A stretch of DNA of 39,063 nt, from contig NZ_JACSPP010000036.1 of assembly GCF_014837065.1 (NCBI RefSeq), positions 1 to 39,063 of the forward strand. Direction: 5' to 3'. The stretch is from Phocaeicola intestinalis. Lineage in GTDB: Bacteria; Bacteroidota; Bacteroidia; Bacteroidales; Bacteroidaceae. Below the pieces are notes generated by a model that worked only from the letters and a program-made list of their open reading frames with translations, ran no database searches and was not told the origin of the DNA. Shown piece by piece: positions 25,273-36,100 of this stretch (positions are counted from its first letter, which is position 1; every line of letters starts with the position of its first letter). The translations under genes and the position numbers were made by a program.

Positions 25273-26823
25273 GTGAAAAAGCATGGTTGGCATATCTTGA
25301 GTGTTTTTCTTCTCGTTGTGGTGGTGATATTGGGATATTTCAATATCGGCTTATCCCGGCGGGTGGATGCTTTACGGGCTCAGCTGGATGAGTATAAGGA
25401 AAAAGAAGGTAAGTCGTATGTGGTGGAACGTATCAGCAAACAGATGGAAGACATAGCTTATCAGCAAAAAGATATTTCCGAGAAGCAACGCGAAGAAGCG
25501 GTATTCCAGATGGGAGTGGCTGAGCAGATGCGCATACGTGCCGAAGAAGAGCAGAAAAAGGCGGAAGCTTTTTCCCGCAATGCGGTTGAAGCCAGAAATA
25601 TGGCGGAGAACCAGCGTGAGCTTGCCGTACAACAGCAACTTCGTGCCGAATATGCAAGGAATGTGGCTGATACGTTGAGCAATGTGGCATTGGGACGTGC
25701 TTTGGCTTTGCTTTCCAATGTGCAATACAGGGCTGGCAATAAAGATGTGGCGGCTTTGCTTGCGTATGCTTCGTGGAAATATACATCCGAGTATAAAGGA
25801 AATGTGTATCAGCCTGTTATTTTTAATGCCTTGGGACAGACCAGTGAAAGTTTTGTGTCCAGGAATCTCCATAAGGGAGGTGTCACGAAGATAGTTCAGT
25901 CTTCGGACGGTAAAAACAGTTATGTCTCGGTGAGCAACTATGGAGAAGTGAACCGATGGCGTTATGATGAGGGATTTGCTGGGAATGAAGTGTTGTTCAG
26001 CAATCCGGAGTATAGTTTCAGAGATGTTTATTGGGATGAAAATAATGTGGTGTATGCCTTGTCATACGATGGGAGGATGCTTGTCATAAACGGGAAATCG
26101 GCAGAGACCTTTCTCTTGCCGGAAGATAACGGGTGGATGAGGATTGTTCCTTTCGGCGACGGACAGCTGCTTTTGGCTTCGGCTATGCACCTTTATATAT
26201 ATGATAAGAAGGAGGACCGGATAAAGAAAACCATTTCTCTATCAGAACCTCTTGCCGCTTTGGGATGTAAAGAAAACCAATGGTTGGCATTCGGTAAGGA
26301 AAACGGCTTATGGAGGATAGGGCGTGAAGGGGAACTGGTTCCTCAGGAACATTTTATTAAAGAGCAAGTTACGGCTTTTTCTTGGTCGTCTGACTTGAAA
26401 ATGGGAGCGGTCGGAGTAGAGAATGGAAATATTTATCTGATAGATGAGACGGGGAATGTGGTAAAATCGCTTGTGGGGCATCGTTCCCGTATAACTCAAC
26501 TTGAATTTAAAGGGCAATACTTGTTCTCTTCCAGTTATGATTGCACCGTAAGCTTGTGGGACATCAGTGCCAGCAAGCAGGAGGCGGTATCGTTGAAGAT
26601 TTTATCCGGATGGGTGCATTGCATTTGCATGGCGGAAGATAATACGATATGGACAGGAGATGAGAGTGGAGCAGTGTCGCGTATCATGATTTCTCCCGAC
26701 GAGATGGCTGCTCTTATCCAAAGCAAACTGAAGCGGGATTTTACCGATGATGAATGGTCGTATTATGTAGGGCGTAATGTTCCCCGCATACGGCTTAAAT
26801 TAGTAAATAAAATTAAAGATTGA
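25273..26823 (+). CDS. Membrane-anchored coiled-coil WD40-repeat protein
   Basis: Starting with GTG, the 516-residue protein has one N-terminal membrane segment (residues 7-25). A long Glu/Lys/Gln/Arg-rich coiled coil follows (about 30-145, with repeats of EEAVFQMGVAEQMRIRAEEE type), then a beta-propeller. One WD repeat is clear (SLVGHRSRITQLEFKGQYLF, then SYDCTVSLWDIS). The C-terminal DDEWSYYVGRNVPRI tail is typical of bacterial WD40 effector proteins. With a single N-terminal anchor, the orientation is not certain. Its stop codon overlaps the region of the next kinase's start (5 bases between stop and ATG), implying one operon. It may act as scaffold or co-sensor for the kinases. Confidence 0.85.
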   Translation: MKKHGWHILSVFLLVVVVILGYFNIGLSRRVDALRAQLDEYKEKEGKSYVVERISKQMEDIAYQQKDISEKQREEAVFQMGVAEQMRIRAEEEQKKAEAFSRNAVEARNMAENQRELAVQQQLRAEYARNVADTLSNVALGRALALLSNVQYRAGNKDVAALLAYASWKYTSEYKGNVYQPVIFNALGQTSESFVSRNLHKGGVTKIVQSSDGKNSYVSVSNYGEVNRWRYDEGFAGNEVLFSNPEYSFRDVYWDENNVVYALSYDGRMLVINGKSAETFLLPEDNGWMRIVPFGDGQLLLASAMHLYIYDKKEDRIKKTISLSEPLAALGCKENQWLAFGKENGLWRIGREGELVPQEHFIKEQVTAFSWSSDLKMGAVGVENGNIYLIDETGNVVKSLVGHRSRITQLEFKGQYLFSSSYDCTVSLWDISASKQEAVSLKILSGWVHCICMAEDNTIWTGDESGAVSRIMISPDEMAALIQSKLKRDFTDDEWSYYVGRNVPRIRLKLVNKIKD

Positions 26824-26828
26824 AGACG

Positions 26829-29800
26829 ATGAAACGATATCTTCTGTGTCTGGTGTTTTTGCTGCTTGCCGGTATAGGGCAAATAGAGGCAAAGGACGGG
26901 ATTCCTTTCTTTGTCAATTATTCTCCTGCGGTTTATCATGCGCACAACCGTAATTTTGATATTGTGAGTGATGATAGCGGCCGGGTGTATGTTGCCAATT
27001 TCGAAGGGGTATTGTATTACGACCAGACGGAGTGGCATACGATTCATGCTCCGGGGGTATTCCGGATTACGAAATTATTTAAGGATAACCGGGGACGAAT
27101 CTGGGTAGGCGGATACAATCTGTTCGGATATCTGACCTCAGGCGGGAATGGAGAACTGGAATTGCAGATGGTATTCTCTAAAAACAATAAAGGTTTTTTG
27201 GGCGAAGTGACGGATATCGGGGAGAAGGATGGGAAGATTTATGTTACGACTTCGCTGGGTGATGCGGATATTCAGGATGATTCCATGGACGGTTTCATTG
27301 TTAATCAGGACAAATCCGATGATATCCGGTATTATAAAGAGGCATTGGTAAACAAGCGGTTGACGCTGGAGGATGGCTCGGTCTTGTTGGCTACGGCTGG
27401 AAACGGTTTTGTGATGTTGGATAAAGAGGGGAATGAAGTGTATGCGCTGACAGAGCAAAACGGGTTGTGCAATAACAATGTGAATGGCATTTATGCAGAC
27501 TCGTCTGGTTATGTGTGGGGAGCTACCGATAATGGTCTTTTTTTAGTAAATATACATACGGCATATACTTATTTCCGCTCTAACGAGGGCTTATCGGGTG
27601 AAGTGCAGTCCATTTGCCATACCGCCGACGGGCTTTACGTAGGCACTTTGCAGGGCTTGTTCTATAAGGAAGGTGATGTTTTTGAACCGATTCGGGCAAT
27701 CCAGCATGCCTGTTGGCAGCTCCAGCAAGATGCGGCAGGGAATGTCTATGCTTCTACGGCTGGCGGCTTGTATGCCGTATATGGCAGGCAGGCACGGCAA
27801 ATAACGGGCAGCCATACGCTTTCTGCCTATGTTTGCGGAGATGGAACGTATTATACGGGTGAAGTGGACGGTGTTTATCAGGTCCGGCAGGGTGAAAGGA
27901 AACAGCTGAACATTATCGAGAAGGCTACCTATTTTTATGTAGATGACGATAAGACGTTGTGGGTAAGGAATATTTATGGACAGGTGTTCCGTTGCGAAGG
28001 AGACTATTCCGGGTATGTTATTCTGGCTCCCGAAAATGCCAAAGGGGAGAAAGACAGTTTTAACAATACGCTTTTCGTCCAGAATGGAATCATATTTGTG
28101 TTGAGCCATGTAGGGTTGTTTAAGTGGGATAAGGCAGGGAAAAAGCTGGTAGAAGTGGCGGACCGCTCTTTGTGGTCTTCGGATATCCAATATCCCCAGT
28201 TTGTTTATCCCGAGCCGGGCCGGCGTGTCTGGGGAACGAATAATGACGGGAAAAACCTGCATATATACACTAAAAAACAAGGGATGGAGGAGATAAATGC
28301 CCTTTTGCGTCCCATACATGATTTGACAATAGGAACAATGGAGACCGATGGGGATGATGTATGGTTGGGAGGAAATTTCGGACTGATTCATTGGGATATG
28401 GCGATGAAAGAACCGGATTATGCGAAGAAGTCTCATGTATATCTTCGGCGCATTGTGATTGATAATGATTCGGTGGTATGGGGCGGATTTGATGAGGGAG
28501 ACCGCCTGGGGGTTACGCTTCCTTTTAAAGAGCTTTCATTTAATAGCAGCATCCGTGATATCAAGGTGTATTTCTCTTCGGACTTGTTCTCTGTCCTGGG
28601 GGCAACGGAATACCGTTACCGGTTGGATGTCGGTGACGAATGGTCGGATTGGAGTACGGAGACTTCGGCACGTTTTGCCAATCCACGTTCGGGACGTTAT
28701 ATATTTCAGGTTATGGCACGCGACCGGTACGGGCGTACAACGGAATCATTGACATTGCCTTTAACCGTGCGTTATCCTGTTTATGTACGTTGGTATAGCA
28801 TCGTATTGTATATCGTTGCGCTTTCATTGCTCATCCTGTTTTTGATAAGGTGGCGTATGCGCCGGCTTTTGGCGGAGAAGATGCGTCTGGAGCATATCGT
28901 GGAAGAACGGACCTCGCAAATACGTAATCAGAAGGACGAGATTGAAGAAAAATCCAAAAAGCTGGAGATTGCCCTCGATGATTTAAGCAAAGCTCAATAC
29001 CAGCTTATCCGTCAAGAGAAGATGGCTACGGTGGGTACGTTGACTAAAGGGCTTGTAGACCGTATTCTGAACCCGATGAATTATGTGAACAATTTCTCGC
29101 ACATGAGCATCGGGCTGGTAAAAGACATCAAGGATAACCTGGACGATGACCAGGAGAATATGACTTCGGACATTTACGAAGATTCCGTTGACGCACTTGA
29201 TATGCTGAATACAAACCTGAAGAAGATTGAAGAGCATGGATTGAACACGACGCGTATATTGAAAGCAATGGAGGAAATGCTGAAAGACCGGAGTGTGAAT
29301 CCGACGCTGATTAATCTGGCATCGATTTGCCGTAAGAATATAGAGATGCTTCATGCGTATTATGCTGAAGATATAGCCGAGTGTCATATCCGGATAGAAT
29401 CACCGGATAAGGAGGCGATGGTTGTAGCGGAAGTGGATGCAGAACAGTTCAGCAAGGTCGTGATGAGTATGCTGGCAAATAGCATGTATGCGCTTCGGAA
29501 AAAACGTCAGCAAGGTAAGGCTTTCGAACCCTTGATACGGTTGCGGGTTTTCATTGATGCCGATTCAAGCCAGGCGAAAGTAAGTATTTATGATAATGGT
29601 GTTGGCATTGAGTCCTCTATTATAGACAAGGTATTTGATCCGTTCTTTACCACGAAAACTACGGCAGAAGCGGTGGGGGTAGGTATGTATCTTAGCCGGG
29701 AAATCATACTCAATCATGGCGGGGACATAACTATACAATCGGTTAAGAATGAATATACCGAATTTGTTATTTCTGTACCTGTCCACCATCCGGAAAATGG

Positions 29801-29843
29801 GAAAAAGAATGATGCGGATGAGAAAGGGGAAGAGAATAATTAA
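26829..29843 (+). CDS. Periplasmic-propeller sensor histidine kinase lacking the phosphoacceptor His
   Basis: The ATG at 26829 gives about 1004 residues. In order there are a signal peptide (RYLLCLVFLLLAGIGQIEA), Reg_prop-type propeller repeats (about 25-570; RIWVGGYNLFG, YVWGATDNGLF, DVWLGGNFGLI), a Y_Y_Y domain (EYRYRLDVGDEWSDWS), a membrane segment (about 654-675), a coiled coil, a HisKA-like helix and a HATPase domain (DNGVGI, FDPFFTTKTT, GVGMYLSREI). The H-box reads KGLVDRILNPMNYVNN. Asp744 stands where the orthodox kinase next door has His, and the following Glu is Arg. So autophosphorylation on the usual His is not expected, although the ATP-binding motifs are kept. It also lacks the receiver and AraC parts of Bacteroides hybrid regulators. 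Likely a sensor pseudokinase working with the kinase at 29878. Confidence 0.88.
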   Translation: MKRYLLCLVFLLLAGIGQIEAKDGIPFFVNYSPAVYHAHNRNFDIVSDDSGRVYVANFEGVLYYDQTEWHTIHAPGVFRITKLFKDNRGRIWVGGYNLFGYLTSGGNGELELQMVFSKNNKGFLGEVTDIGEKDGKIYVTTSLGDADIQDDSMDGFIVNQDKSDDIRYYKEALVNKRLTLEDGSVLLATAGNGFVMLDKEGNEVYALTEQNGLCNNNVNGIYADSSGYVWGATDNGLFLVNIHTAYTYFRSNEGLSGEVQSICHTADGLYVGTLQGLFYKEGDVFEPIRAIQHACWQLQQDAAGNVYASTAGGLYAVYGRQARQITGSHTLSAYVCGDGTYYTGEVDGVYQVRQGERKQLNIIEKATYFYVDDDKTLWVRNIYGQVFRCEGDYSGYVILAPENAKGEKDSFNNTLFVQNGIIFVLSHVGLFKWDKAGKKLVEVADRSLWSSDIQYPQFVYPEPGRRVWGTNNDGKNLHIYTKKQGMEEINALLRPIHDLTIGTMETDGDDVWLGGNFGLIHWDMAMKEPDYAKKSHVYLRRIVIDNDSVVWGGFDEGDRLGVTLPFKELSFNSSIRDIKVYFSSDLFSVLGATEYRYRLDVGDEWSDWSTETSARFANPRSGRYIFQVMARDRYGRTTESLTLPLTVRYPVYVRWYSIVLYIVALSLLILFLIRWRMRRLLAEKMRLEHIVEERTSQIRNQKDEIEEKSKKLEIALDDLSKAQYQLIRQEKMATVGTLTKGLVDRILNPMNYVNNFSHMSIGLVKDIKDNLDDDQENMTSDIYEDSVDALDMLNTNLKKIEEHGLNTTRILKAMEEMLKDRSVNPTLINLASICRKNIEMLHAYYAEDIAECHIRIESPDKEAMVVAEVDAEQFSKVVMSMLANSMYALRKKRQQGKAFEPLIRLRVFIDADSSQAKVSIYDNGVGIESSIIDKVFDPFFTTKTTAEAVGVGMYLSREIILNHGGDITIQSVKNEYTEFVISVPVHHPENGKKNDADEKGEENN

Positions 29844-29877
29844 GAAAACAAAAAGATTAACTCAAAAATCTCAAGAT

Positions 29878-30717
29878 ATGGAAACGATAGAACAATTGAA
29901 GCGGCAGGTAGAAAGTTTGCAAGACCAGTTAAGGCAGCAGGAAAAAATGGCTACATTGGGTTTGCTTACGGCAGGAATCGTACACGAGATACGTAATCCG
30001 TTGAACTTTGTCATCAATTTCAGCAAGCTTTCTGGAGACTTGATAAAAGATTTGGAAGAAGATATCGAAGCCAATACGGCAGATATTGACGGGGATGACG
30101 TAGAGGATATCCGGGATATAATGGAAAGCCTGAAAGAGAACCTGCAAAAGATAAAGGAACATGGCGACCGGGCTATCAGCATCATTCAGAATATATTATT
30201 GTATTCGCGTGGGAAAGAAGATGAGTTTATTCCGACGGATGTATGCAAGCTGGTAAAGGAATATGTATGGCTTTCGTATCATGCGATGCGGGCAAATCTG
30301 AAGAATTTTAATATCTCTATTTTGGAAGATTATGGAAAGGATATTCCGATGATGTCTGTAGTGCCTCAGGATTTAAGCCGTGCCGTACTGAATGTGATGA
30401 ACAATGCTTGTTATGCTGTGTGGGATAAGGCGCAGAACGGGGATGCCGACTATAAGCCGACGGTCTCGGTCAAGGTGGAACGGCAGGCGGAAGAGTTGGT
30501 TATCTCAATCACCGATAATGGGGTAGGGATGAGCCCTGAAGTGAAACAACGGCTGTTCGAGACTTTCTTTACGACCAAGCCTACAGGGCAAGGTACGGGG
30601 CTGGGAATGTTTATCACCCGTAGTATCATTGAGGAGAAACATCACGGACGCATTGAGTTTGATTCAGAAGAAGGCCGGTTTACTACATTTTCATTAATAA
30701 TACCGATTAAAGCATGA
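29878..30717 (+). CDS. Soluble sensor histidine kinase
   Basis: The ATG at 29878 gives 279 residues with no membrane segment. A short coiled coil (EQLKRQVESLQDQLRQQEK) leads into the H-box TAGIVHEIRNPLNF (His36), followed by a HATPase domain with NNACYAV, DNGVGM, FETFFTTKPTGQGTGLGMF and the C-terminal TTFSLIIPIKA. An in-frame upstream extension to 29749 overlaps the previous gene and is not favoured. It follows the degenerate kinase by 34 bases, and its stop overlaps the receptor start (ATGA). The paralogous H-box regions suggest the two may heterodimerise. No response regulator is adjacent; the receiver-PP2C protein at 18263 is a candidate partner (inference). Confidence 0.9.
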   Translation: METIEQLKRQVESLQDQLRQQEKMATLGLLTAGIVHEIRNPLNFVINFSKLSGDLIKDLEEDIEANTADIDGDDVEDIRDIMESLKENLQKIKEHGDRAISIIQNILLYSRGKEDEFIPTDVCKLVKEYVWLSYHAMRANLKNFNISILEDYGKDIPMMSVVPQDLSRAVLNVMNNACYAVWDKAQNGDADYKPTVSVKVERQAEELVISITDNGVGMSPEVKQRLFETFFTTKPTGQGTGLGMFITRSIIEEKHHGRIEFDSEEGRFTTFSLIIPIKA

Positions 30718-33089
30718 GAAAATGGATTGTTACTTTCTTTTTGCTGGCGGCATCCATGGCATGGGCGCAAGACGATAGTGAGCTGCGCCAGATTTATATG
30801 CAGGCAGAAGAAGAATATACCATAGGACATTTTGATGCTTCCATTCGTTTGTTGAATGAGAATATCGCAGGGTTTGACGGGGCATTGAAGACCAGTGCCT
30901 ACCGCTTGCTTTCGTTGTGCTATTTAGGAAAAGACCATGTACAGGATGCTGAAAAGTATGCTTCTCTCCTTTTGAAAGAAGACCCGTATTATAGCACATC
31001 CATTCATGACCCCTTGCGCTTTGCAGATATGATAGAACGTCTGAAACGAGGTGAAGAGACAACTATTACTACAGCATCTCAGCAAGCGGAATCCATAGAA
31101 GAAGCTCCGGTACCGGTTACATTGATAACGGAAGAGATGATTAAAGCGATAGGTGCACGTACGTTAAAGGATGTACTTTTAGCGTATGTCCCAGGTATAA
31201 CTTCTGTTGAAAGTTCCAATGAAGTAAATGTAGCAATGCATGGCGTATATTCTGGAGGTCAGGAAAAAATATTGATTATGTTGAATGGGCAACGTATGAA
31301 TGCGCGTGTAACGAATAAAGCTGCTCCTGATTATAGTATAAGTTTGGAAAAAGTGAAACAAATAGAGGTCTTAAGAGGACCTGCTTCTTCTCTTTATGGA
31401 AATGTGGCACTTATGGCTGTTGTGAATTTGATTACAAAAGATGGATCGGAAATAAATGGAGTTGAGGCTTCTGTAGGATTCGGTAATTTTAAACAGAAAA
31501 AGGGAAGTATATTGTTTGGAACACGTTTTATAAATATGGATTTTATGGCATGGGGAACTATTTATGCTTCAGATGGACAAAAACGTTTTGTGGCAGCAGA
31601 GAAATCCGTGGGGCCTAATCCACATGACGGATATGCGTGGACGGAGGCTTATAATCGTTTGCCATCTTATGATTTTGGCTTTAATTTTAAATGGTGGAAA
31701 CTTTCATTGAGTTTTAATCAGCGTTATGGGAAAAAAGTTCCTGTTTATGCTGATGTGTATACTTCAATGGGCTCACTTTATGATTATAATAAATATCGTG
31801 TAATAGATGGAGAGGGACCAGGACATGGTATGTCTTTTACTCATGCAGGGCTTTTATATTCAGACAAATTTAATAATTGTTCATTTAATATTGAGGCTTA
31901 TTTTGATTTAAATAAAAGCAATCTTTATTCTATTATTGGAGATGAAGTTGAAGGTAATGCAACAGATGGTTCTGTATATTATTCAGCTTTGCAAATTATG
32001 AAATGGTCAGAGTTCTCTATAGGTGGCACTGCCACACTTAATTATAGTTATCCGCAGATAGGGCATTTAGGGAAAGGTAATATTTTAGCTGGTTTACAAA
32101 TGGAATATATGCGTTTATATGGAACGGAGGGCTTATTAGGTTCAGATTATACTAATATTACGACGTATTGGCCAACGGATGCGTTTCGTTTAGGGGGAGA
32201 ATCTACTTATTCTCCTTTTATACAGTTAAAACATTATTTTAATGAAAAGTTGATTTTGAATTCAGGTGTTCGTTATGATATTAAGCGTAGAGTAAATAAG
32301 AAAATGAAAAGTTCTATATCTCCTCGCGTCTCTTTTATTTATTTACCGAATAAGAAAATTAATTTGAAATTGAATTATGGACGTTCGTTTGTGGATGCTC
32401 CTTATTTCTATAGATATAATCAATCTCCTTCATATCAAGGTCCTGAAGATATGGAACCTGAATATATGGAAGCAATTCAGGTAAGTTTTAATTATCAGCC
32501 AATTCCTGGATTAAGTTATAATGGGGTACTTTTTTATAATAATTTAGAAGGCTTAATTTATCGAGATAATGCGGCAAAAAGTGATGAACCTCATTATATA
32601 AATGGAGGTAAATTGAAAGTTTTTGGTATTGAGAATGTATTAGAATATCAGCGTCCTCGTTTTAGAGCTAATTTTAATATGACCTATCAATCAGCGTTGA
32701 GTGGGGAAAATTATAATTTATCAGGGCATCAAATTTATAATGTTCCAAATTGGTTTATGAATGCAACGTTAAGTGGAAATTTAGTTCATAAAACCGATCA
32801 TAAGTTTTGGCTTTATGCTAATGGAAGATTAATCGGTAAACAGTTATCTCCTATTGATAATATTCAAATAGGAGGTAATACTGTTGTAGATATGAATTAT
32901 CAATTACCTATTGTTTTTACAATGAATTTGGGCGCACGTTATTATTTTCATAATGTTGAATTAGAATTAACTACTTATAATCTGTTTGACAAAACATATT
33001 ATCAAGGAGGAAGCACTTTGGTTCCTTACATTCAACAAGGATTTAGTATATTAGGAACGGTACGATATATTTTAAAGAAAAAAAAATAA
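30714..33089 (+). CDS. TonB-dependent receptor with N-terminal TPR-like domain
   Basis: This 791-residue outer-membrane protein has a signal peptide (MRKWIVTFFLLAASMAWAQ) and an alpha-helical TPR-like domain (about 20-110; LLSLCYLGKDHVQDAEKYAS). The plug (about 125-245) contains PVPVTLITEEMIKAIGARTL, LNGQRMNARV and VEVLRGPASSLYG-type sequence (IEVLRGPASSLYGN), and a beta-barrel follows to the end. No SusD partner follows, so it is more like a siderophore/cofactor receptor than a polysaccharide SusC. The start overlaps the kinase stop by four bases. From about 31180 onward the DNA becomes very AT-rich (one hand-counted line at 31861 is 20% G+C; 30901 is 42%). The protein ends YILKKKK rather than the common terminal aromatic. 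The adjacent NRPS suggests it may import or sense a peptide-type metabolite. Confidence 0.88.
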   Translation: MRKWIVTFFLLAASMAWAQDDSELRQIYMQAEEEYTIGHFDASIRLLNENIAGFDGALKTSAYRLLSLCYLGKDHVQDAEKYASLLLKEDPYYSTSIHDPLRFADMIERLKRGEETTITTASQQAESIEEAPVPVTLITEEMIKAIGARTLKDVLLAYVPGITSVESSNEVNVAMHGVYSGGQEKILIMLNGQRMNARVTNKAAPDYSISLEKVKQIEVLRGPASSLYGNVALMAVVNLITKDGSEINGVEASVGFGNFKQKKGSILFGTRFINMDFMAWGTIYASDGQKRFVAAEKSVGPNPHDGYAWTEAYNRLPSYDFGFNFKWWKLSLSFNQRYGKKVPVYADVYTSMGSLYDYNKYRVIDGEGPGHGMSFTHAGLLYSDKFNNCSFNIEAYFDLNKSNLYSIIGDEVEGNATDGSVYYSALQIMKWSEFSIGGTATLNYSYPQIGHLGKGNILAGLQMEYMRLYGTEGLLGSDYTNITTYWPTDAFRLGGESTYSPFIQLKHYFNEKLILNSGVRYDIKRRVNKKMKSSISPRVSFIYLPNKKINLKLNYGRSFVDAPYFYRYNQSPSYQGPEDMEPEYMEAIQVSFNYQPIPGLSYNGVLFYNNLEGLIYRDNAAKSDEPHYINGGKLKVFGIENVLEYQRPRFRANFNMTYQSALSGENYNLSGHQIYNVPNWFMNATLSGNLVHKTDHKFWLYANGRLIGKQLSPIDNIQIGGNTVVDMNYQLPIVFTMNLGARYYFHNVELELTTYNLFDKTYYQGGSTLVPYIQQGFSILGTVRYILKKKK

Positions 33090-33101
33090 GTGGAGGTGTT
33101 T

Positions 33102-36100
33102 ATGAAATTGCAGTTGAATCGTTATCAAGATAATTTATGGAGATATGCAAATTTATTTCCTGAAGATTATTATAATTTAGGTTGGAGTGCTCGTTTATCG
33201 GCAAATTTGAGGATTGATTTATTTGCTAAAGCTTTTAATTATGTAGTTCATACAGTAGAACTTATGCATAGTGTTTTATTGGGTGATGCAAAGTCTGGTT
33301 TTTATTTTGAAGAAACAGATGAAAATCAATCTGTATTTGAGGTGATTTCTTGTTCCTTTGACGAGTGTCAGCAAGATATGGAACGTTTTACAAAACGACC
33401 GTTTGATTTGTCTCATGAATGGCCAATTCGTGCGCGTTTGTATCATCTTTCGGATGATTCTTTTATTCTTTTGATTGTTTTTCATCATATCTGTATTGAT
33501 GGAGTGACAGGTTTAGATTTTTTTTCAATGTTGGAGTCTGTTTATAATCAATTGGATGCAGATGGAAATTATCCGAATTTGGAAATACCTTCATGGGAAG
33601 ATTCGATTCATCGAATGGAAAATGGACAACGTGCTTTAAGTCTTATAGATTTAAATAATTGGCGAAAGACATTGAGTAATGAACCATTAGAGTTATTTTT
33701 CCCAGATGTAAATAATTCAACATCTTATACAGTCAATTTTGAGATGTTTGAATTAGGGGAATCATTAATGTCTCGAATTAATCATATAGCTCGTCAAAAT
33801 GGTGTAACTGCTTTTATTGTCATCTTGGCAGCTTGGATGATTGTTTTGAGTAGATTTACAGGTCGTAAAGGGATTTTTGTTGAAAATTCCATTAATATGC
33901 GTACTACAAAATCAAAAAATCTTGTTGGTTTTTTTGTGAATAATATTCCTCTGTCTGTTGATTTTTCTAATTTGGTTATGGTGAAAGATGTATTTTCTGT
34001 ATTGGCACAGCAGTGGAAAACTTTGAGGACGTTGCGACATTATACGTGGCCTGAATTACTATCTTTTTTAAAAAGGGAAAATCCGTTAAATGATTTAGGT
34101 CGAGTAAATGTTGGCATTAATTTTGCAGGTTGGAGTAATTCCTTTAATCTTTCTTTATCTAATGTTGATTGTCGTTTTTTTCGTCGTCTGGATCATAGTT
34201 CTTCTTTAGATCTTTTTTTGGATGTTGAACCAACAAAAACTGGCTTCTCTCGGATTAATTATCATCCTATCTTTTCCATTGAACAAATTCAAATGCTAAT
34301 AGAGTCATTGCGTACTGTTTTAGAAGTGTTTGTTTCGGATATCGAAAGACCTTTATCTTCTATTTCAATGATGCCTGAAGAAAAACAGAAGCAAATAATG
34401 CAATCGTATGAAAATAAATTAGATTCTTTGCCTTCCGTTAAAGAGTCTATTAATGACAGATTTGAGCGGCTAGCAGCATTAAATCCTAATAAGATAGCTA
34501 TTGTCTATGATGGAAGTAAAATGACCTATCTGACGTTATCTATTCAAGTAAATCGAAACGCTAATTGTTTACGTTTGGTGTACCAATCTCATTTCCATTA
34601 TGAATTGCCCTTGGGCGAACCGATAGGTATTTATACAAATAATAAATGTCTGGCTATAATCTGGATGCTAAGTATTTTAAAAGCGGGAGGTGCTTATGTT
34701 ATTTTAGATAGTTCTTATCCATTGGAAAGAATCGCTTTCTTGGTACAAGATTATGGAATACATTGTGTTTTAACCGATGATAAATGTGCGATTGGGGAAA
34801 AATTGCCTAAGGATCTTTTTTATATAGATATTTATAATACAGAAAAAGCAGAGAATAATTGTCCTAGAATACATCCATCTTCATTGGCTTATATAATTTC
34901 GACTTCGGGAACTACAGGACACCCTAAAGGGGTTCCAATTCGTCATGAACAAGTATTGGAGTTGGTTCAATCAGGCGTTTTTGTTTCAGATGCAGATCAA
35001 TGTGTTTTACAGTTTGCTAGTCTTTGTTTTGATGCTTCTGTATGGGAGATTTTTTTCACACTTTTACATGGCTCAACATTGGTTATTGCAACAGAGGAAC
35101 AAAGGCTTGACATGAATAAACTTCAAGATTTATTGATAGAACAGCAAGTTACCATTGCTCTATTTCCTCCTGCTATTTTGCCGAATTTTCCTCATATTGC
35201 AATTCCATCTTTGAAGAAAATATGGGTGGCGGGTGAAACTGCTTCGAGAAAGGAAATCGATTATTGGCAGACTCAATGCTCTGTTTTTAATGGTTATGGG
35301 CCAACTGAAACTACTGTATGCGCATCTGCATGTCAGTTTGATTTGGAAACTCCTTCTAATGACATTGGTTTGCCTTTACCTGCCGTAACTTGTTATGTGT
35401 TGGATGAAAATCAAAATATGGTGCCGGATTTCGTTTGTGGAGAACTTTATATAGGCGGTCCGCAAGTTGCTTCTGGTTATATAAATCGGCCTGAGCAGAA
35501 TTCTGTTAAATTTATTCCCAATCCTTTTGCTACAGAAAAAGATTATCGTTTGAAAAGAAATCTTTTCCTGTATCGTTCAGGAGACATCGTTTCACGGCTT
35601 CCTAATGGTCATTTATTATTCCATGGGAGAACTGATTTTCAAGTAAAAATTCATGGCTTTCGCATTGAATCAGGTGAGATAGAAAGTATTTTGAATCAAC
35701 ATCCTATGATCCTTCAATGTGTGGTACAAGTACAGACTATATCAAATGATAAAGTTTTGGTTGCATATATTTTACCAAAAGAAGAGAGTGCAAATTTATC
35801 CGAATTAGAATTGAAGGCGTATTTGTTGGATTATCTGCCTTCTTATATGATACCAACAAAGTGGGTGTTTGTTACAGGTTTTCCTATGACTGTTAATGGA
35901 AAAATTGATTTGAAATCTTTGCCTGCTCCTTCTTTGAATGAGGAATTTGTAGAGGTGGACGTTGTAAAGGCTACATCGGTTGAAGAACGTCTTCTTGAGT
36001 CGATTGCCAGTGAAGTTCTTCGGATGAAACAAATAAGTGTTACTACAGATTTGTTTGATTTAGGACTTACTTCCATTCAAGTAATGATGATTGTTTCTGG

